Numbered from the stretch's first letter, positions 52,150-64,000 are shown. The stretch is 64,000 bases of DNA from Temnothorax longispinosus (GCF_030848805.1 NC_092364.1:7130001-7194000), one strand, 5' to 3'. Made by a program: numbers and translations. Notes: generated by a model from the letters alone, not told the origin.

Positions 52150-53966
52150 CAACGGATCAGCGGAGAAGCTGTCTCGCGCGCGGATGACATCGGTTTGGTA
52201 CTGTAATTAATTAAATTCGCCTAGGAATATGTGAAAATGCGAAATGAGTTTGCATAAATGCACGGACGATGCAAACGATCGTACGAATGCACATTAGTTC
52301 ACGTTAGGGACGCTGCAAGAAATTTTTACTGAATATATATAATATCTATTAAAAAATATGTAAAATAAAATATTCGAAATAATTGAATAAATAAAATAAA
52401 ATATATAAAATATATAAAACAATCGAATATATATATATAAATCTATGAAATGTCTAAATTCAAAAGCGAAATTTATAGAAATAACGTCATTTACGTAAGT
52501 ATATATTTTATTACTGAACTAATGAAAAATATATTTTAAAATTTGCATATTTATTTCTCTCAAATCGTATTAAATTAATATTGTAAATTGTCTAGATCTG
52601 GTACGGATAAATACCTCAAATATTTGCATAACGATGTTATTGTGTGGATACTGTTGAAGGCCATTTCCTGTCGGAATGTCTATGGATTCATAAAATGGAA
52701 TGTATTTTTATTAGAATGGATATTCGATTGGCTATTAACCAATATTACCGATGCAAATTTATACGCCTTTGGAATCCAAGGTCGGGCATTTGCGCCGAAC
52801 ATCGCGAATGCTCTAAAGACAGGAAAGAACGATTACTCTAAGCATCCCAAATATCGCAGTTACTTAAGGAACAACAAGCGATTAAGAAAAAAATGCAATT
52901 ACAAAGCTACGCGTTTTGTATGTTATTAGCGCTATTAAGGTAGATGAATAATTCCTAATGTAGGAATAAGGCAATTCATCTCGCTTCAAACCAGCGGTAG
53001 ATTTCCAGAGACTTTAATTGCCGTAAGCCGGAGCTTTAATTAGCGCAATCTCGAGCTAATTACGCAATAAAATTGCATACGAGTATTGCTGCATCAGATC
53101 GTCTGTCACCGAATTGAAAAACATGCGCTTGTCATTGTCACGTTTATAGCAAATTCCAAATTTACTTGTCCACTCATCTCGTTCATATTAATATTGCGAT
53201 ATGTGTAACTTTTAATACATAATGTTGACTGTTATATTTAAATGTCCACTTTGAAAATTTGTCGCATCTCTTAATGATAATATAAGCTCGCCATTATCTG
53301 TGTAAACTCAGAGATAATGACACGCGTATATACCTTAATTCAGGTTGTGTAATTAAAATGCTTCGTAATTATTTCGCATTACATATCGCACGCGAATATT
53401 ATACGATGAAAAATTCAATATTAACAACACGTTACGCAATGCGTCAGCTACGATCATATCAGGCCTTATTATATTGTCACAGGTAATTAAATCCTGGGTG
53501 AGAAGCGCCAAACGATTTCGTCTTTTTTTTTCTAAAGGTTCCGCGATAAAAGTATTAAATTTGCCCGTTGTATCGCGATCAAGTACGTTCATTTAAAACG
53601 TAGACAATGGCGGCGCGTATATAGTCGGCGCTACGATGCTATATAATTTACACGCTCGATACCTGCAACTCAGCGTAATACTGATTCGGTTGCACATGAT
53701 TAACTCAGCTAACAATAAGTCGATCGGAAGGATATCTGTAATTATTTCGCTAATATCGCGAAGCTAATGTTGTATTCGCTGCAGAATTGAATAACTTTTT
53801 GCGTGTTCTATGTGCTGCGTTCCCTGATAAATTTGAGTAGGTAAGATAAAGGAGAAAAGAGTTGCCGCGATCAAGCTGGGTGTTGAAACACATTTAGAGG
53901 ATATGCATATTGCGATATTGACGCGCTGAAATTCTTCATGGTAGATACTCAGTGTACCCATTCTTT

Positions 53967-55598
53967 CACTGAGAAAAAGGTTTCTTTGGACCAAATAAGG
54001 CTCATGGTTGGATACGGCGAATCGAATATTTTGTTGAATCAATGCAATCGTTGGTTTGTGATAATAGTGAATATTCTGTTGTCCCAAATTAATGTACTTT
54101 AATAGTTAATGAATCTGATATTGGCACGAACGAATATCTTTTTGCATCAATTAAATATTTCTTAATAGTTAAGGAATATAATTTTGGCACAAAATTATAT
54201 CTAGTTGCAAAGTTATCCGATCCAAAAATTGAAAAACATCTGATCCAAAAATTCCGTTTGTTAATTTATAGACGGTTGATCCAATATTAAATCTTATCCG
54301 ATTATATTTTATCAAGAATATGGTTGATGGCAAAGAACAAGACGTCTGTTGTAGTCGTGGATATAAAAAGCAAGGTAGAGAAAAACATAAGTTGTTATAG
54401 GCTGTGGCGGTCAGCTGCCCGCCACGAGCGAACTTAAGAACACTGGAGAAACCCTGTCGAGCTGCCCCTAGATATAGGGGTCGATGTTGAATCTTAACCC
54501 TTCGCCCGCATATAGGTGGGTTGTTTTCGTCCGGGCAAAAATCAAATGTTTATAACTTTTGAAAACGGGTAGAAAAGGCGCCACTGCGCATCCGTAAAGA
54601 AAGTTATGCTTCTCGAGAACCCGCCTACCGAGTTTCAAGGCGCCAGTCCCCCTCCGACCGTCACAGGAGACACGTCAATTCTTGAAAGGACGAAAACGAC
54701 CCATCTGTGCGGCGAACGTTGCCCAAAAACGTAAGAATTTTTTTTGTGTGTTTTGTTTTAAAGTGTTCATTGTGTCCGTAGAAGTCTTATAAAAACATCT
54801 GACCGCAAAAAAAATTACAAAAATGTTTTTGTTCAGTGTTTCGACAAAAATGGCGCAGCGATCGGTCGACTTACATTAATGTATTTTTTTAGATAAACAA
54901 TAAAGTAATGTTGGGATACTTAACTATTAAGTTATTACTTATTTTATTACTAATTTTTTTATTATTAAATATTTATTACTGTTTTAACTACGAAATTTGG
55001 AGCTAATTTATTGGCAATTTTGAGGTCGCAAACTTAAGCATTTAATTTCAAAATAATTGCATGCAATATTTTTTTTATGAAAGCTACACTCTTTCCCTTC
55101 AATTTCTTTTTTTATTCATTTCGATATCTTTATTTGTCTTAAAGTCATGATTTTTTGAGTAAACAAATGATTTTACCCCTAGTTGCTCCATTTTTTTTAA
55201 TACCAATTATGTGAAAAAATTAAATTGTTTATAATTTTATGATTACTTCAAATTGAAGGTTTGAATTACCTCCATGAATTTTTTCAGATTTTTTGTAACA
55301 TTTTAACACTTAAAAAAAAACGTTAGGGCGAAAACGACCCACCTATGCGGCGTAAAGGTGCTAAAAAAACCTATGCGGGCGAAGGGTTAATTACGAGTGA
55401 AAATACCGGCGATGCGCCGCGTAGTGGGCGCGAGCCAAAACCTCTCGCCGCGCACTGCGCAGCATTGAGCAATTATATTCCTTAACTATTACGAAATATT
55501 CAATTGATTCAACAAAATATTCGATTCGCCGTATCCAACCATGCATTTATTATCTGTTAACGAGCCTTATTTGGTCCAAAGAAACCTTTTTCTCAGTG
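53967..55598. mobile_element. large inverted-repeat DNA element, interrupted by a piggyBac-type element
   Basis: The left arm begins CACTGAGAAAAAGGTTTCTT (53967) and the right arm ends with its reverse complement (to 55598). The first 37 bp of the arms are identical. The right arm then has about 19 extra bases, and both continue with ATGGTTGGATACGGCGAATC and a further 20 bp in common. Beyond that, the blocks around TTAATAGTTAAGGAATATAA also match, and the left arm (to about 54183) contains a second, diverged copy of that inner block. Total length is 1,632 bp, of which 893 bp is the nested element 54498-55386 with one TTAA. The CACTGAGAAAAA tip resembles Tc1/mariner-like ends but no TA duplication is seen. 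No transposase is visible. Confidence 0.7.
54498..55386. mobile_element. piggyBac-type non-autonomous element (889 bp, TTAA target)
   Basis: The left end is TTAA|CCCTTCGCCCGCATATAGG and the right end CCTATGCGGGCGAAGGG|TTAA. This gives a perfect 15-bp terminal inverted repeat (CCCTTCGCCCGCATA) flanked by the TTAA duplication (54494-54497, 55387-55390), both diagnostic of piggyBac-type transposition. A subterminal inverted repeat also exists: TAGGTGGGTTGTTTTCG on the left is matched by CGAAAACGACCCACCTA on the right, with a longer spacer on the right, an asymmetry known from piggyBac. A further CGAAAACGACCCAT block occurs at about 54692. The interior is T/A-rich with no transposase frame. It is inserted within the element 53967-55598. 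Confidence 0.85.
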
Positions 55599-56007
55599 TT
55601 GAACAAGTAAAATATTTCGAAAAAAGAAATGATTGTTAAAATTTATTAAATGGTGAAGAAGAAACTGTTATTTTTTTATTAACATCATAATGACATCAGC
55701 CTAAAATCGTAAAAAAAATATATATATATAATATATTAGCCAGAGACGTACATCCTATCCATAGTATGTAATTAAATATAGTAATTACGTGCCTAAAAAA
55801 AAAGAGAAGCGCCCTACATGCTGAAACGCCCTTGAATGTACGAGCAATCGCATTAACGTATCACACGTGTAAATTACGTTCGTCTCCGTCGCGCGGAGAG
55901 GAGGTTACGGCGAAGGACTAGCAGCTGATATCGTTCGGGAATGTTTAATATGTATCGATAACGGGTGGGCTTTTGCAATTCGCTGAAACGCGCTTCCAAG
56001 AAAACAA

Positions 56008-56531
56008 GGGGATCCTATAGCGAAGGCCGAACTTCCTCGACGTCGGTAATGTCAACATTTCTAATCCTGTTTTCTATGTTATATATCTATGTCTGTCCTT
56101 GTCTAACCAGAGGCATCTGTCTTTGTTCGATTGCTGCGCCATCTCTCGCTACACGCAATACTGCTTATCCTGTCAACCTAAATGTGCTTTTGCTTAATAA
56201 AACTTCATTTTACGGAATCTTTTTTTCTAGACGTTGAATCTTAGTTTTATTTACACGATATTGTTCCTACATGTTGTCCCTACGTCGCCTTGGTGTCATT
56301 ATATATATATAAACTGCAGTAATTTTGTTATTGTCGTCAGATGACAGTTGTATGTGCCCAAATTAGTAAAATTTTTAATTTTTTTTTGTTCCCGATATGA
56401 AATCATACAACGCGATGTAGATTTTTGTGCGTACTTTAATTCTAGACCAAAAACTTGCAATTCTGTAAAGCCAATTCAAAAATTCCTTAAAATGAAAAAA
56501 TGTCGGTAACTACCGCCACTATAGGATCCCC
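56008..56531. mobile_element. second copy of the GGGGATCC inverted-repeat MITE family (524 bp)
   Basis: The ends are CAAGGGGATCCTATAG and CTATAGGATCCCCTTG, a 16-bp perfect inverted repeat. The body is collinear with the element at 45405-45941: shared blocks include GAACTTCCTCGA, GTAATGTCAAC/ATAATGTCAAC, TTGTCTAAC, CACGATATTRTTCCTACATG, GTCGTCAG.TGACAGTTGT and TAGACCAAAAACTTGCAATT. Flanking tetranucleotides are ACAA and TTGA, not TTAA, so either the target duplication has decayed or the element boundary is slightly wider than in the first copy. The 90-codon open frame across its left part is accidental. Confidence 0.8.
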
Positions 56532-59500
56532 TTGAGCAGGGCGGGGGGATGGAATTACATTGATTATTCGTGTGATACGAATCAGAGAGTTTCTTGGGGC
56601 CGTCCTCCGACGTTTGTCAGCGACGGTTGACACAGAGTCCGGTTATAATTTGCGTAAGAAGCACGGGCACGTGAGCGTGCAATTATATCCTCGTCAAGTC
56701 GACCCTGGAGGGTGGCGGGGGGAGGCGGGAGGGGGGGAGGTGGCGGCCGCGGCGGCGGAGGGCGCTCCGTATCGACCGACGATTAAAATATAATTTGTGA
56801 TTAGGCCACTTAACGAGAGCGATCGCCCAGATTGGAGGCCTATTATGCGTTGGTACGTGACGACAAACTATTACGACGTAAGATGTAATTGCGGGCCGTT
56901 TATAAAGCGGCCGCGGTGGCGTTAAGGGCAATTTACACTTCGGCTTGCCCTCTATCGATCGACGATTTTAAGAGCTGGACTCGTATATTACCGCGGAATC
57001 GCTTCGAGATATTACAGTAGGCGTTACATTGCGCGGCGTTATTTGCCAACGTTCTCGTTTATGCGTCGCATCGGGAGACGCAATTGTTGAATTGTCGAAG
57101 TATTTTGGCGAAACGTGCTATTAGAATCAAATGTAACAGCGCGCGGCCGACGATGCATACTGTGTGGTTAAAGGGTTAAAAATACACCGCCTGACCTCGA
57201 CTACGTTATGCAAAACAACGTATCCCAGAAAACTCTACGCTCCGCGCGCTATCCTTTTCTCTGTACTAAATGGGCGGCGTATAATAACAGCAATCAATGG
57301 ACAATGGCACAATAAATAACGAATTGGTTATTCATTCCAATTATAATAAATAGCACACGGATAAACGTAAAGAATTTATTCAGTCGCAATGAGATTCGAT
57401 TACGTTTGCGTGTGACGGGAAATGCATTTCTGTATATATATTCTTCAGCAACATTGAAGTATAAATTATTTGTAGAACCAAGCTTAATTTCGTCAATCTG
57501 TCTCCCCTTTCTTATAAATTTCTTACATATTATTAAATACCTTGATATCTGAATATTAATCAAAGAATTTACTCATTGAAGTTGAACGATTGGAATAGTA
57601 AAATCTTTTTGTCTGCTTGTGTTCTTGAAGTTTAATTCACCAATCAGAAATTTTTGTTTTTTTATCTTAAAATAATATTGTAATATAAATATTTTTATCT
57701 TAAAAAAAAATTTTTAAATAAAAATATTCTACAAGCAACAACAACTTGCTTTATTTTAATTTTTATTCTATAAAACAATTTATCTATGTATCAAGCTTCT
57801 GTCTAATGATTATAATTATTTATCTTGTTTATTTTAATAAGGTTAGAGAACTTATATCATCGCAATCTTAATTAATATTATGTGCCCACTAAAAGTTGCC
57901 CATAAAAATTTCTAAAAATATTTGAATATCTGTAATTACATGTCATAAAAGAAGGTAGATCATTTCTTTAATAAATAGCGAGTATTATTCGTTCGAAAAG
58001 ATTATAAGTTCTGTCTATTGATAAAATTCTGCCGAGTGCAATTGCGAGATAAACAAGCGCGTTCTAACGGCCGCGGCGCGCAGAAAATAATCGACCGCGT
58101 CGTACGCATCAATGAGAATTACAAGTGGGGTTTATTCTCGTTCCTGCTATATACATATGCGTGCGGGAATGAAGGGGCACCAAGACGAAGGTGGAATACA
58201 CGGCTGGTGCAATTACACGTCCACTGTATGTTCGGGATACGAGGTACGAACGGCGATTACCACGGAAATCGTGTGTAATCTTTAATTAAAATTAGAGCGG
58301 CTCTCGCGCAATCGCAGCGGGGTTGCGACTAGAGAGGGAGGTGGAGGAAGAAGAAAAGGAGGAAAAAGAAGGAGAAGAAGAAGAAGGAAAACGGTCCGCG
58401 CTCGAATTCATTGGCTCTCACGGCGAGCCAGGACTCGTCTCTCTCTTTCTCTCTCTTTTTCTCTCTCATCTCCTCGCAGGGGACTCCTATCTTTCCCCAG
58501 CTTACCTGCGGGTTTCGTCGAGAATTTCTTCTCCCCCTCTCCCCCTCATCATATTTATTGGGATTCGGAGTTTTACGATCGGCGTGAATGCACCGGGAAA
58601 CGTCTCGCGATGAAATTGCGCTCTCGCTGTCGATATCGAACGTTCTTAGGCGCCCGTATCTTGACGATTATAATCCATCGTGTATACGAGATATGTAACT
58701 TGCGCTTGCGACGCGAATGTTGTTGTACTTACTCGGGACTCAAGTCAGAGCGCGCGAGTCGTTAATGAATTTAATAAACTTGCGGATAGGGTGATGATAT
58801 TAATATATATTATCTCGTTATTAAATCGTGATGAAAGGCATGCCAAATGGTCGACTGTGTCATAATTTTCGATATAAAACAGCCGAGCTTCTCAACGGTA
58901 GGAATAAATGTTGGGAATATAAATATGTATTCTGTAAGTCTTTTGGTGCTTTGAAGCACCATCCATGTCGTAATCTTCTGAATACCTTTGCGAATTAAAA
59001 TCATGACAGCGCATTCATTGTAACAATTAAATTACAATTATTACATTATTGCGGTAATTTTAATGACATTGCATAAACCCATCAAGTTGATACATCGCCC
59101 ATTACAGTGATATATTACGGACACAGCAGATTCCAGATCCATAGTAATTTCCTCCATATCGACCCAAGAGGTATAAACTGAACTGCAACCGAGCGTCGGG
59201 GATGACACGTGGGGGCAAAAACAGGAAGAGGCCTCATCCTCGGACGTGGGATGTACTCGGCAAAACCGAGCGGCATTATTTCAGAAAATATCTGATCGGC
59301 CGTGACGTCGCGTACCGCGACACTGGCTCGCGTACGGCACATGTAGCTACACGTGTCCGACGCACTTTATCGCGCATAATTAATCCGGGACTAGTCTCCG
59401 GCGAGAGCAATGAGTCCGCGCACGGAAGAAGTACAATTTTCTACGCCACGTAGCTCCACGCGGCTCACGAAGAACTGTAATAGAAATTGATAGGACGCGC

Positions 59501-61099
59501 GTTCGATGTGTTATGCTGCTGTCCCGTCGCTCGTCAGAGTATCGCCCTTGCTAATTTTAAGACAGAAAGTATAACATAATATTCGGACAGTAATGTAAAT
59601 ATTAGTACATTGTATTATTAGGTAGTTATTAGGAAGATAGTGCTTATGTTTGTATTAAATTTTATATATAAAATAACAAACATAATTTAATACAAATTTA
59701 ATGCATATATATTTTATACATTAAATTTATTATAAATATTAAATTATAAAAATGTCATTTATTACGACATATTAAATCAGAAAAATTTCATTTACTGCGA
59801 GCAATAAATTATAAAAATTATAAATGTATTATAAACTAGGCACCCTCTATTTGTCTTTCTCCAAAAAATATAAATACAAAATGTATACAAGACGCATCGC
59901 GCTCGCTGCGAAGAGCATCTTACATGACGTATAGATATAGGTGTTCAAGGATATACTTATTACTTCACGTAACAGGACTGATAATGAAGCGATCTTGGCC
60001 AGGTCGAGGTGGTGTAACGCGCATGACTTTTAATCCGATAAATCGACGCTGTGCACACGCATCCAAACCTCTGGCCGAGTTCAGCTCTAGGCCGTGAGTT
60101 CTCCAACAGATCGAATTGACTCTCTCTCCATCGGCCATTACCTGGTCACGGCTGTCAGCTTGGGTGCTCGCACTCGCCGGCGAATAATATAATAAATCAC
60201 GCGGGTAGAGAGTACGATACGAGAGAGGCGACTTCCCTCGGCTACCAGAGCTACGTTTCTAACGCCGGACCTGCGTTGTATCTCTCCCGTGTACATGACC
60301 AGCGGGTGTATTATACCTCTACCTACGTACGTTCGTGCCTAGGTATATCAGCGGCGCCGCAATCTCACGACTTCCATGTTTAGCCACGCGCGCTCCCCGT
60401 CGCGTTTGTTGCTGTTGCTGCTGCTGGTCGCATAAGCGAGAATTTGCGAGACAGTAACAACGACGACAACGATGCGAAAGAGAGAGAAAGAGAGCATTGA
60501 TCGTGCTTGCCACTTCTCATGTTTTTCCACTTGAAATTGTTATGTAATTCTGTGTGACGGCATTGATCGCCAATGCCGCGCGAAGCGCCCGGTTGCGACC
60601 CGAGGATCCTAGAGATACTATTACTACGGTTCGGTGCTTTATAGAGCTTTTACGATGTTTGTTAACAATCTTCTCTCCATACTCTCTTTGAAACATCTAT
60701 AGGTTTTATTTATTGAAAATTTCATTAAAAATAATTATTAACAAAATATGTTGTTGAGTGAAAAAAGAGTGATCAAATTATTTTGTTGAAATAGATACGA
60801 AAGATTTTTAGTTCGTAATTAACAATCTAATGAATTTCTAAATTAAAAAATTTTCAGCAAGTTGACATTTTTGCTGATATTTTGCCGATACACTTAGTTT
60901 ATTCTCTCAACACAACAGGCGGAAATTCTGTAGAAATCGCAGAATTAAAATTTACATCACGATATATGATAACAAGTAATGCTCTTCTTACGCCTGCAAA
61001 AATCGTTAAATTACGTTCTACAATAATATATTTATGAATATATTTATCTACAAACTATATATATATTTTTGACTTAAATTTATATACATATATATATAT

Positions 61100-61126
61100 A
61101 AAAAAAGAAAAAAAAAAAAGAAAAAA
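61100..61126 (-). terminator. Pol III poly-T terminator of the initiator tRNA-Met gene
   Basis: On the minus strand, two bases after the discriminator, a run of T begins (complement of the A-rich 61100-61126, with isolated C interruptions). Pol III stops at runs of four or more T, so this is more than sufficient for termination. Confidence 0.85.
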
Positions 61127-61128
61127 TC

Positions 61129-61200
61129 TAGCAGAGCGTGGTTTCGATCCACGGACCTCTGGGTTATGGGCCCAGCACGCTTCCACTGCGCCACTCTGCT
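61129..61200 (-). tRNA. initiator tRNA-Met (anticodon CAU)
   Basis: Read on the minus strand from 61200, the 72-nt sequence begins AGCAGAGTGGCGCAGTGGAA and ends ACCACGCTCTGCTA. It folds as a full cloverleaf: acceptor AGCAGAG/CTCTGCT with discriminator A, D arm GCGC...GCGT, anticodon stem CTGGG/CCCAG with loop CCCATAA (anticodon CAT at 61168-61166), and T arm GTGG/CCAC. Features marking it as the metazoan initiator and not elongator Met are the A-U first pair, three G-C pairs at the base of the anticodon stem, C before the anticodon instead of U, and A at the start of the T loop (GATCGAAA). The tRNA delivers the start methionine to the small ribosomal subunit. It lies antisense inside the last large spineless intron, about 1.7 kb before the next exon. 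The A and B box promoters are internal. I see no mismatch in the stems, so it is probably functional. Confidence 0.97.
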
Positions 61201-61479
61201 AATACGGTTGAACAGCCTTAAAACTTAAAGTTCCATGTTTATCGTAGTTAAATTCTATCAGAAATGCAATTTATAGTTGTGCCACTGCTATTATTGCAGA
61301 AACACCTTAACATATATATTATCTTGCTTTAAAAAGATTAAAATGTACCATATAAAAAATACAGATATTATATTTACATGTGGTACAATTAGTACATACT
61401 ACATACAAAATATTAATTAAATTTGCACGTTTTTAAGTAAAATTTTTTACATTACCTGTAATATTTTTATATACATGTT

Positions 61480-61925
61480 TTTTTTTATTACTTTTATATA
61501 TTTATATGCATATGCATAAGTTCTCTTTTTTAAATTTATAAAATTTATAAAAATTAATATTTAAGACAGCATATCTCTGAAGACATGCAAATCTTTATGC
61601 AATACTTTGGTCATAAATTTCTTGAATTGCAATAAATTTCAAGCTAATTAAATTCCAGCCGGTTTTTTGCCTCGAAAATGATTATTTTAAATAAGAATTT
61701 TTAATACAATTTTCTATTATCTATGATTATTTTTATCATTACTTATATAAGTTTTTTTTAATTCATAAAATTTCTAAATTTAATGTTTAAAAGAATATAT
61801 AATCTCCGAAGATGTCGCAAATTTTTTAAACCCTATGACTCTTTGGTCTTTCAATTTTCTGGACTGTAATTATTCCGAGCTGATTAAAATCGTTTCCTCT
61901 GTTTCAAAAGTGATCATTTTGACAC
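61480..61925 (+). repeat. diverged direct duplication (two units of about 200 bp, offset about 230-240 bp)
   Basis: Unit 1 (about 61480-61690) and unit 2 (about 61735-61925) share, in order: ATAAGTT with T-rich sequence, a TTTAT/TTCATAAAATTT segment, TTTAA(G/A)A.., ATCTC(T/C)GAAGA, GCAAAT, ACTTTGGTC/TCTTTGGTC, TT(G/C)AATTT, (A/G)A(C/G)CTGATTAAA-like and a (C/T)AAAA(T/G)TGAT.ATTTT end. Similarity is clear in order but diverged. No coding content. It lies 0.3-0.7 kb from the tRNA gene and about 1 kb before the last exon. Confidence 0.45.
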
Positions 61926-62870
61926 GGAAACGGGTCGATATATTTCGCAAATATAAACAACGCGGAAACCCGTCTTGGCTTACTTGGAGTTTAGACAAGT
62001 CTGATCGTCATGTAGCAATCTTTCTACGCACCGTGGTCCTCCGTGGTACAAAGGCAACGTAAACGAGATTGCGACGAGGATTGACGCGAGGAAAACGGTA
62101 GTCGAAGAGTTAATCGTAAATAATGGCCCGGAGTTCGCGCACGTTCGTGACACACGATAGAATGTATGCACGAATTCTTAGATTGGATAAACGCGAATGT
62201 CAGGTGCCCGCGAGGCAAAGAGCGCGAGCACTATTATTAACTCGTTTTATAGCCGGTATCTAAACTGCGAATAAACGAGCATTAATTATGTATGGACGCA
62301 ATAAAATCTGTATTGCGCGTGTCGCGGATAAGCGAATCTCACGTTTTGTTTTTATTATTTTCGGCCACAAATCTTCGTGATATATGTATCACCCGTTCGG
62401 TTTCGCAGACGTGTTTTGTTGATAAAAAAAATTACGTAATATTTGGTGATTTAGTAAACCAAATGTGCGTAATCACATGGTGTGAATCTATTTTTACGTT
62501 TCGTACAATTGGATTCTCTTCAGAAACGTAAAAGTACAAATTACAGTGGGCAAAATAAATCACACAAAGTGAATAGATATAATAAAAGTTACAAAAATAT
62601 TTTAAAGAAAAAATAAATTAAGATGGATAAAAAAAATTAATTATGGTATTCAGAATTTATTCATTTTTATTATATTTGCAGTGTACGAAATATATTAAGA
62701 GATAAAAGAGAAATTTATTGAAAAGAGGAAAAAATGTTAATTAAATTGAAAAGAGATATGACTTAGAAAGCAAAGCACTGCAAACATAAAGCGTGCACTG
62801 GCTAAATATTGAAGAACAAACAATGATAAATAAATCCGCTAACAAAATCTGTCTCCTTCCTTTTTTCTAG

Positions 62871-63080
62871 TCTGACATCGTCCACCAGAGTGTATACGAA
62901 CTGGTGCACAGTGAAGACCGGGAGGAATTGCAACGGCAATTAATGTGGAATTCTTTCCTGCCTGCCGAAAGTGCAAGCCTGCCGTTACACGACGCACTCT
63001 CGTCCCAGCATTGTCATCTGCTCGAACGTAGCTTCACGGTTCGCTTCCGTTGTCTTCTCGACAATACATCCGGTTTTCTG
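62871..63080 (+). CDS. ss: spineless internal exon, PAS-A middle (210 bp)
   Basis: This exon has 70 codons and is phase 0 at both ends, with acceptor CCTTTTTTCTAG and donor CTG|GTACGT. The product begins SDIVHQSVYELVHSEDREEL, continues QRQLMWNSFLPAE and ends LLERSFTVRFRCLLDNTSGF plus L. The S-D-hydrophobic-hydrophobic-HQSVYEL-hydrophobic-H-x-EDR block and the LLDN-SGF block are hallmark segments of AhR/Spineless PAS-A. They contribute to the dimer interface with ARNT/Tango and to the PAS fold (family knowledge). The stretch between them (SASLPLHDALSSQHCH) is the variable loop and is shorter than in vertebrate AhR. An open frame continues past the exon to 63143, but GT-AG splicing and homology end at the GT of 63081. 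The following exon is beyond 64000. Confidence 0.95.
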
Positions 63081-64000
63081 GTACGTATATCTACGCTGCT
63101 TAATGCCGCATCGCTTGTACTTTTGCGTATCTTACATTTTTAACCGCACTAACGCACACAATTCAGAGCGACGAAAACGGATTTTCAAGATATGCTCAAC
63201 ATATAATATTTATTAGAAATCATCCTGATATTTTTTCATTAAAATTGATTTATTATAAATTCAATGGGCTGTCAGTTTTTTAATTTCAATTTTTAAATTA
63301 AGTAGCTTCATGTGTAAAACTGAAGTCGAATTATATTTAATTAAACTTTTAAATAACTTTAAAAACTTGAAATTAGAATCAAATATCTTAATTTTTTTCA
63401 AGAGTAAAAAATTATTTAAAATTTATTAATGACCATATCAATATGTAATATAAATAATTTATTCGACATGAATTTATTTCTTAAGGTATATTTGCGTTTG
63501 TTTGGGAACCGAGAGATTCTAATCCTATCTCGGGCACTCCTTCGTGAAAGCACGTAAACGATCTCGAAATCTTTGCGGCAAATGCGCCACGTAATTACAA
63601 CAAATGGCATGCGCGCTGGCTACCACAGGCAAGGACCAAGCCAGGTAGGAGCCATCAGGACGACGTTCCTTCACGGTTCCCAAAAGCGACGTGCCGGCAT
63701 ACAAAACAGTAATTAATAATTTCACTGTCGTAAAGGGAAGAGGAGCGAACTCTCCTCTCCGTTCCATAACACCGCCACATGCTCTCCCGCTCTCTCGCGT
63801 AATTGCTTTTTTTCCCCGTCCATCTCCTCTTCCAGATCCTCTCTCCCGGGTTGTTTCCTACTTACCCTCTCGACCTGCCATCCATCGAGCTGAAACCGCG
63901 TAGGAATGTGTTAAATTGTTGTCCACGAAGTATCGGTTTCAACAATCTCTTCGTAATTTTCGCGGGACATCGGACGCACGTCAATACAATCGAATTACAT
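63081..64000 (+). other. ss: 5' part of the next spineless intron
   Basis: The intron begins GTACGT after the LLDN-SGFL exon and runs off the window. It is AT-rich to about 63,480 and more GC-rich afterwards. Open frames on both strands (63,525-63,767 minus; 63,691-63,903 plus) lack recognisable domains. The expected next coding segment, the remainder of PAS-A, is not found before 64000. Confidence 0.65.

Noticed and set aside
53764..54087. 107-codon minus-strand frame (MGQQNIHYYHKP...)
   Set aside because: It crosses the boundary and inverted-repeat arm of the element at 53967, so it is not a gene unit.
62545..62575. CAGTGGGCAAAATAAATCAC, resembling a Tc1-like transposon tip
   Set aside because: No matching inverted tip found in the rest of the window and no clear TA target pair.

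Overview
The window is a piece of a large eukaryotic gene made mostly of intron. The organism is an insect, most likely a hymenopteran and plausibly an ant. The grounds are the spliceosomal GT/AG exons, the very long introns, the patchy CpG-rich and AT-rich sequence, the many long (GA)n/(CT)n tracts and a Penelope-like retroelement of a type I associate with ant genomes. The order-level assignment is inference.

The host gene is on the + strand. Three internal exons encode a continuous 138-residue stretch of a bHLH-PAS protein: 16722-16837, 36279-36368 and 62871-63080. The reading frame is unbroken across both junctions, and the product matches the PAS-A region of the aryl hydrocarbon receptor family. 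In insects this is spineless (ss), the partner of Tango. The bHLH exons must lie before position 1, and the rest of PAS-A, PAS-B and the C-terminal region must lie after 64000. The two complete introns are 19,441 bp and 26,502 bp. The last two exons are 90 and 210 bp and start and end in phase 0.

Inside the introns I find no second protein-coding host gene. One RNA gene is certain: an initiator tRNA-Met (CAU) on the - strand at 61129-61200, followed by a poly-T Pol III terminator.

The introns also hold many mobile elements. By position: a solo LTR with a 4-bp target duplication (11094-11759); a TA-flanked inverted-repeat element (26899-27785); a bipartite foldback (31186-31391); inverted-repeat elements at 33462-33630, 33757-34428 and 38345-38486; a hAT-type MITE with a near-perfect 8-bp target duplication (40359-40574); a nested cluster at 44.7-47.6 kb, where a TTAA-flanked element interrupts a Penelope-like ORF in register and hammerhead-ribozyme-like motifs follow; and a second nested cluster at 54.0-56.5 kb, where a piggyBac-type element sits inside another inverted-repeat element with a relative of the first cluster's TTAA element beside it.

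The remaining intron is AT-rich single-copy DNA, GC-rich CpG-dense patches, purine/pyrimidine tracts and a few diverged local duplications (35.0/35.8 kb, 38.9 kb, 61.5-61.9 kb). Intronic enhancers of ss are expected there but cannot be identified from one sequence.
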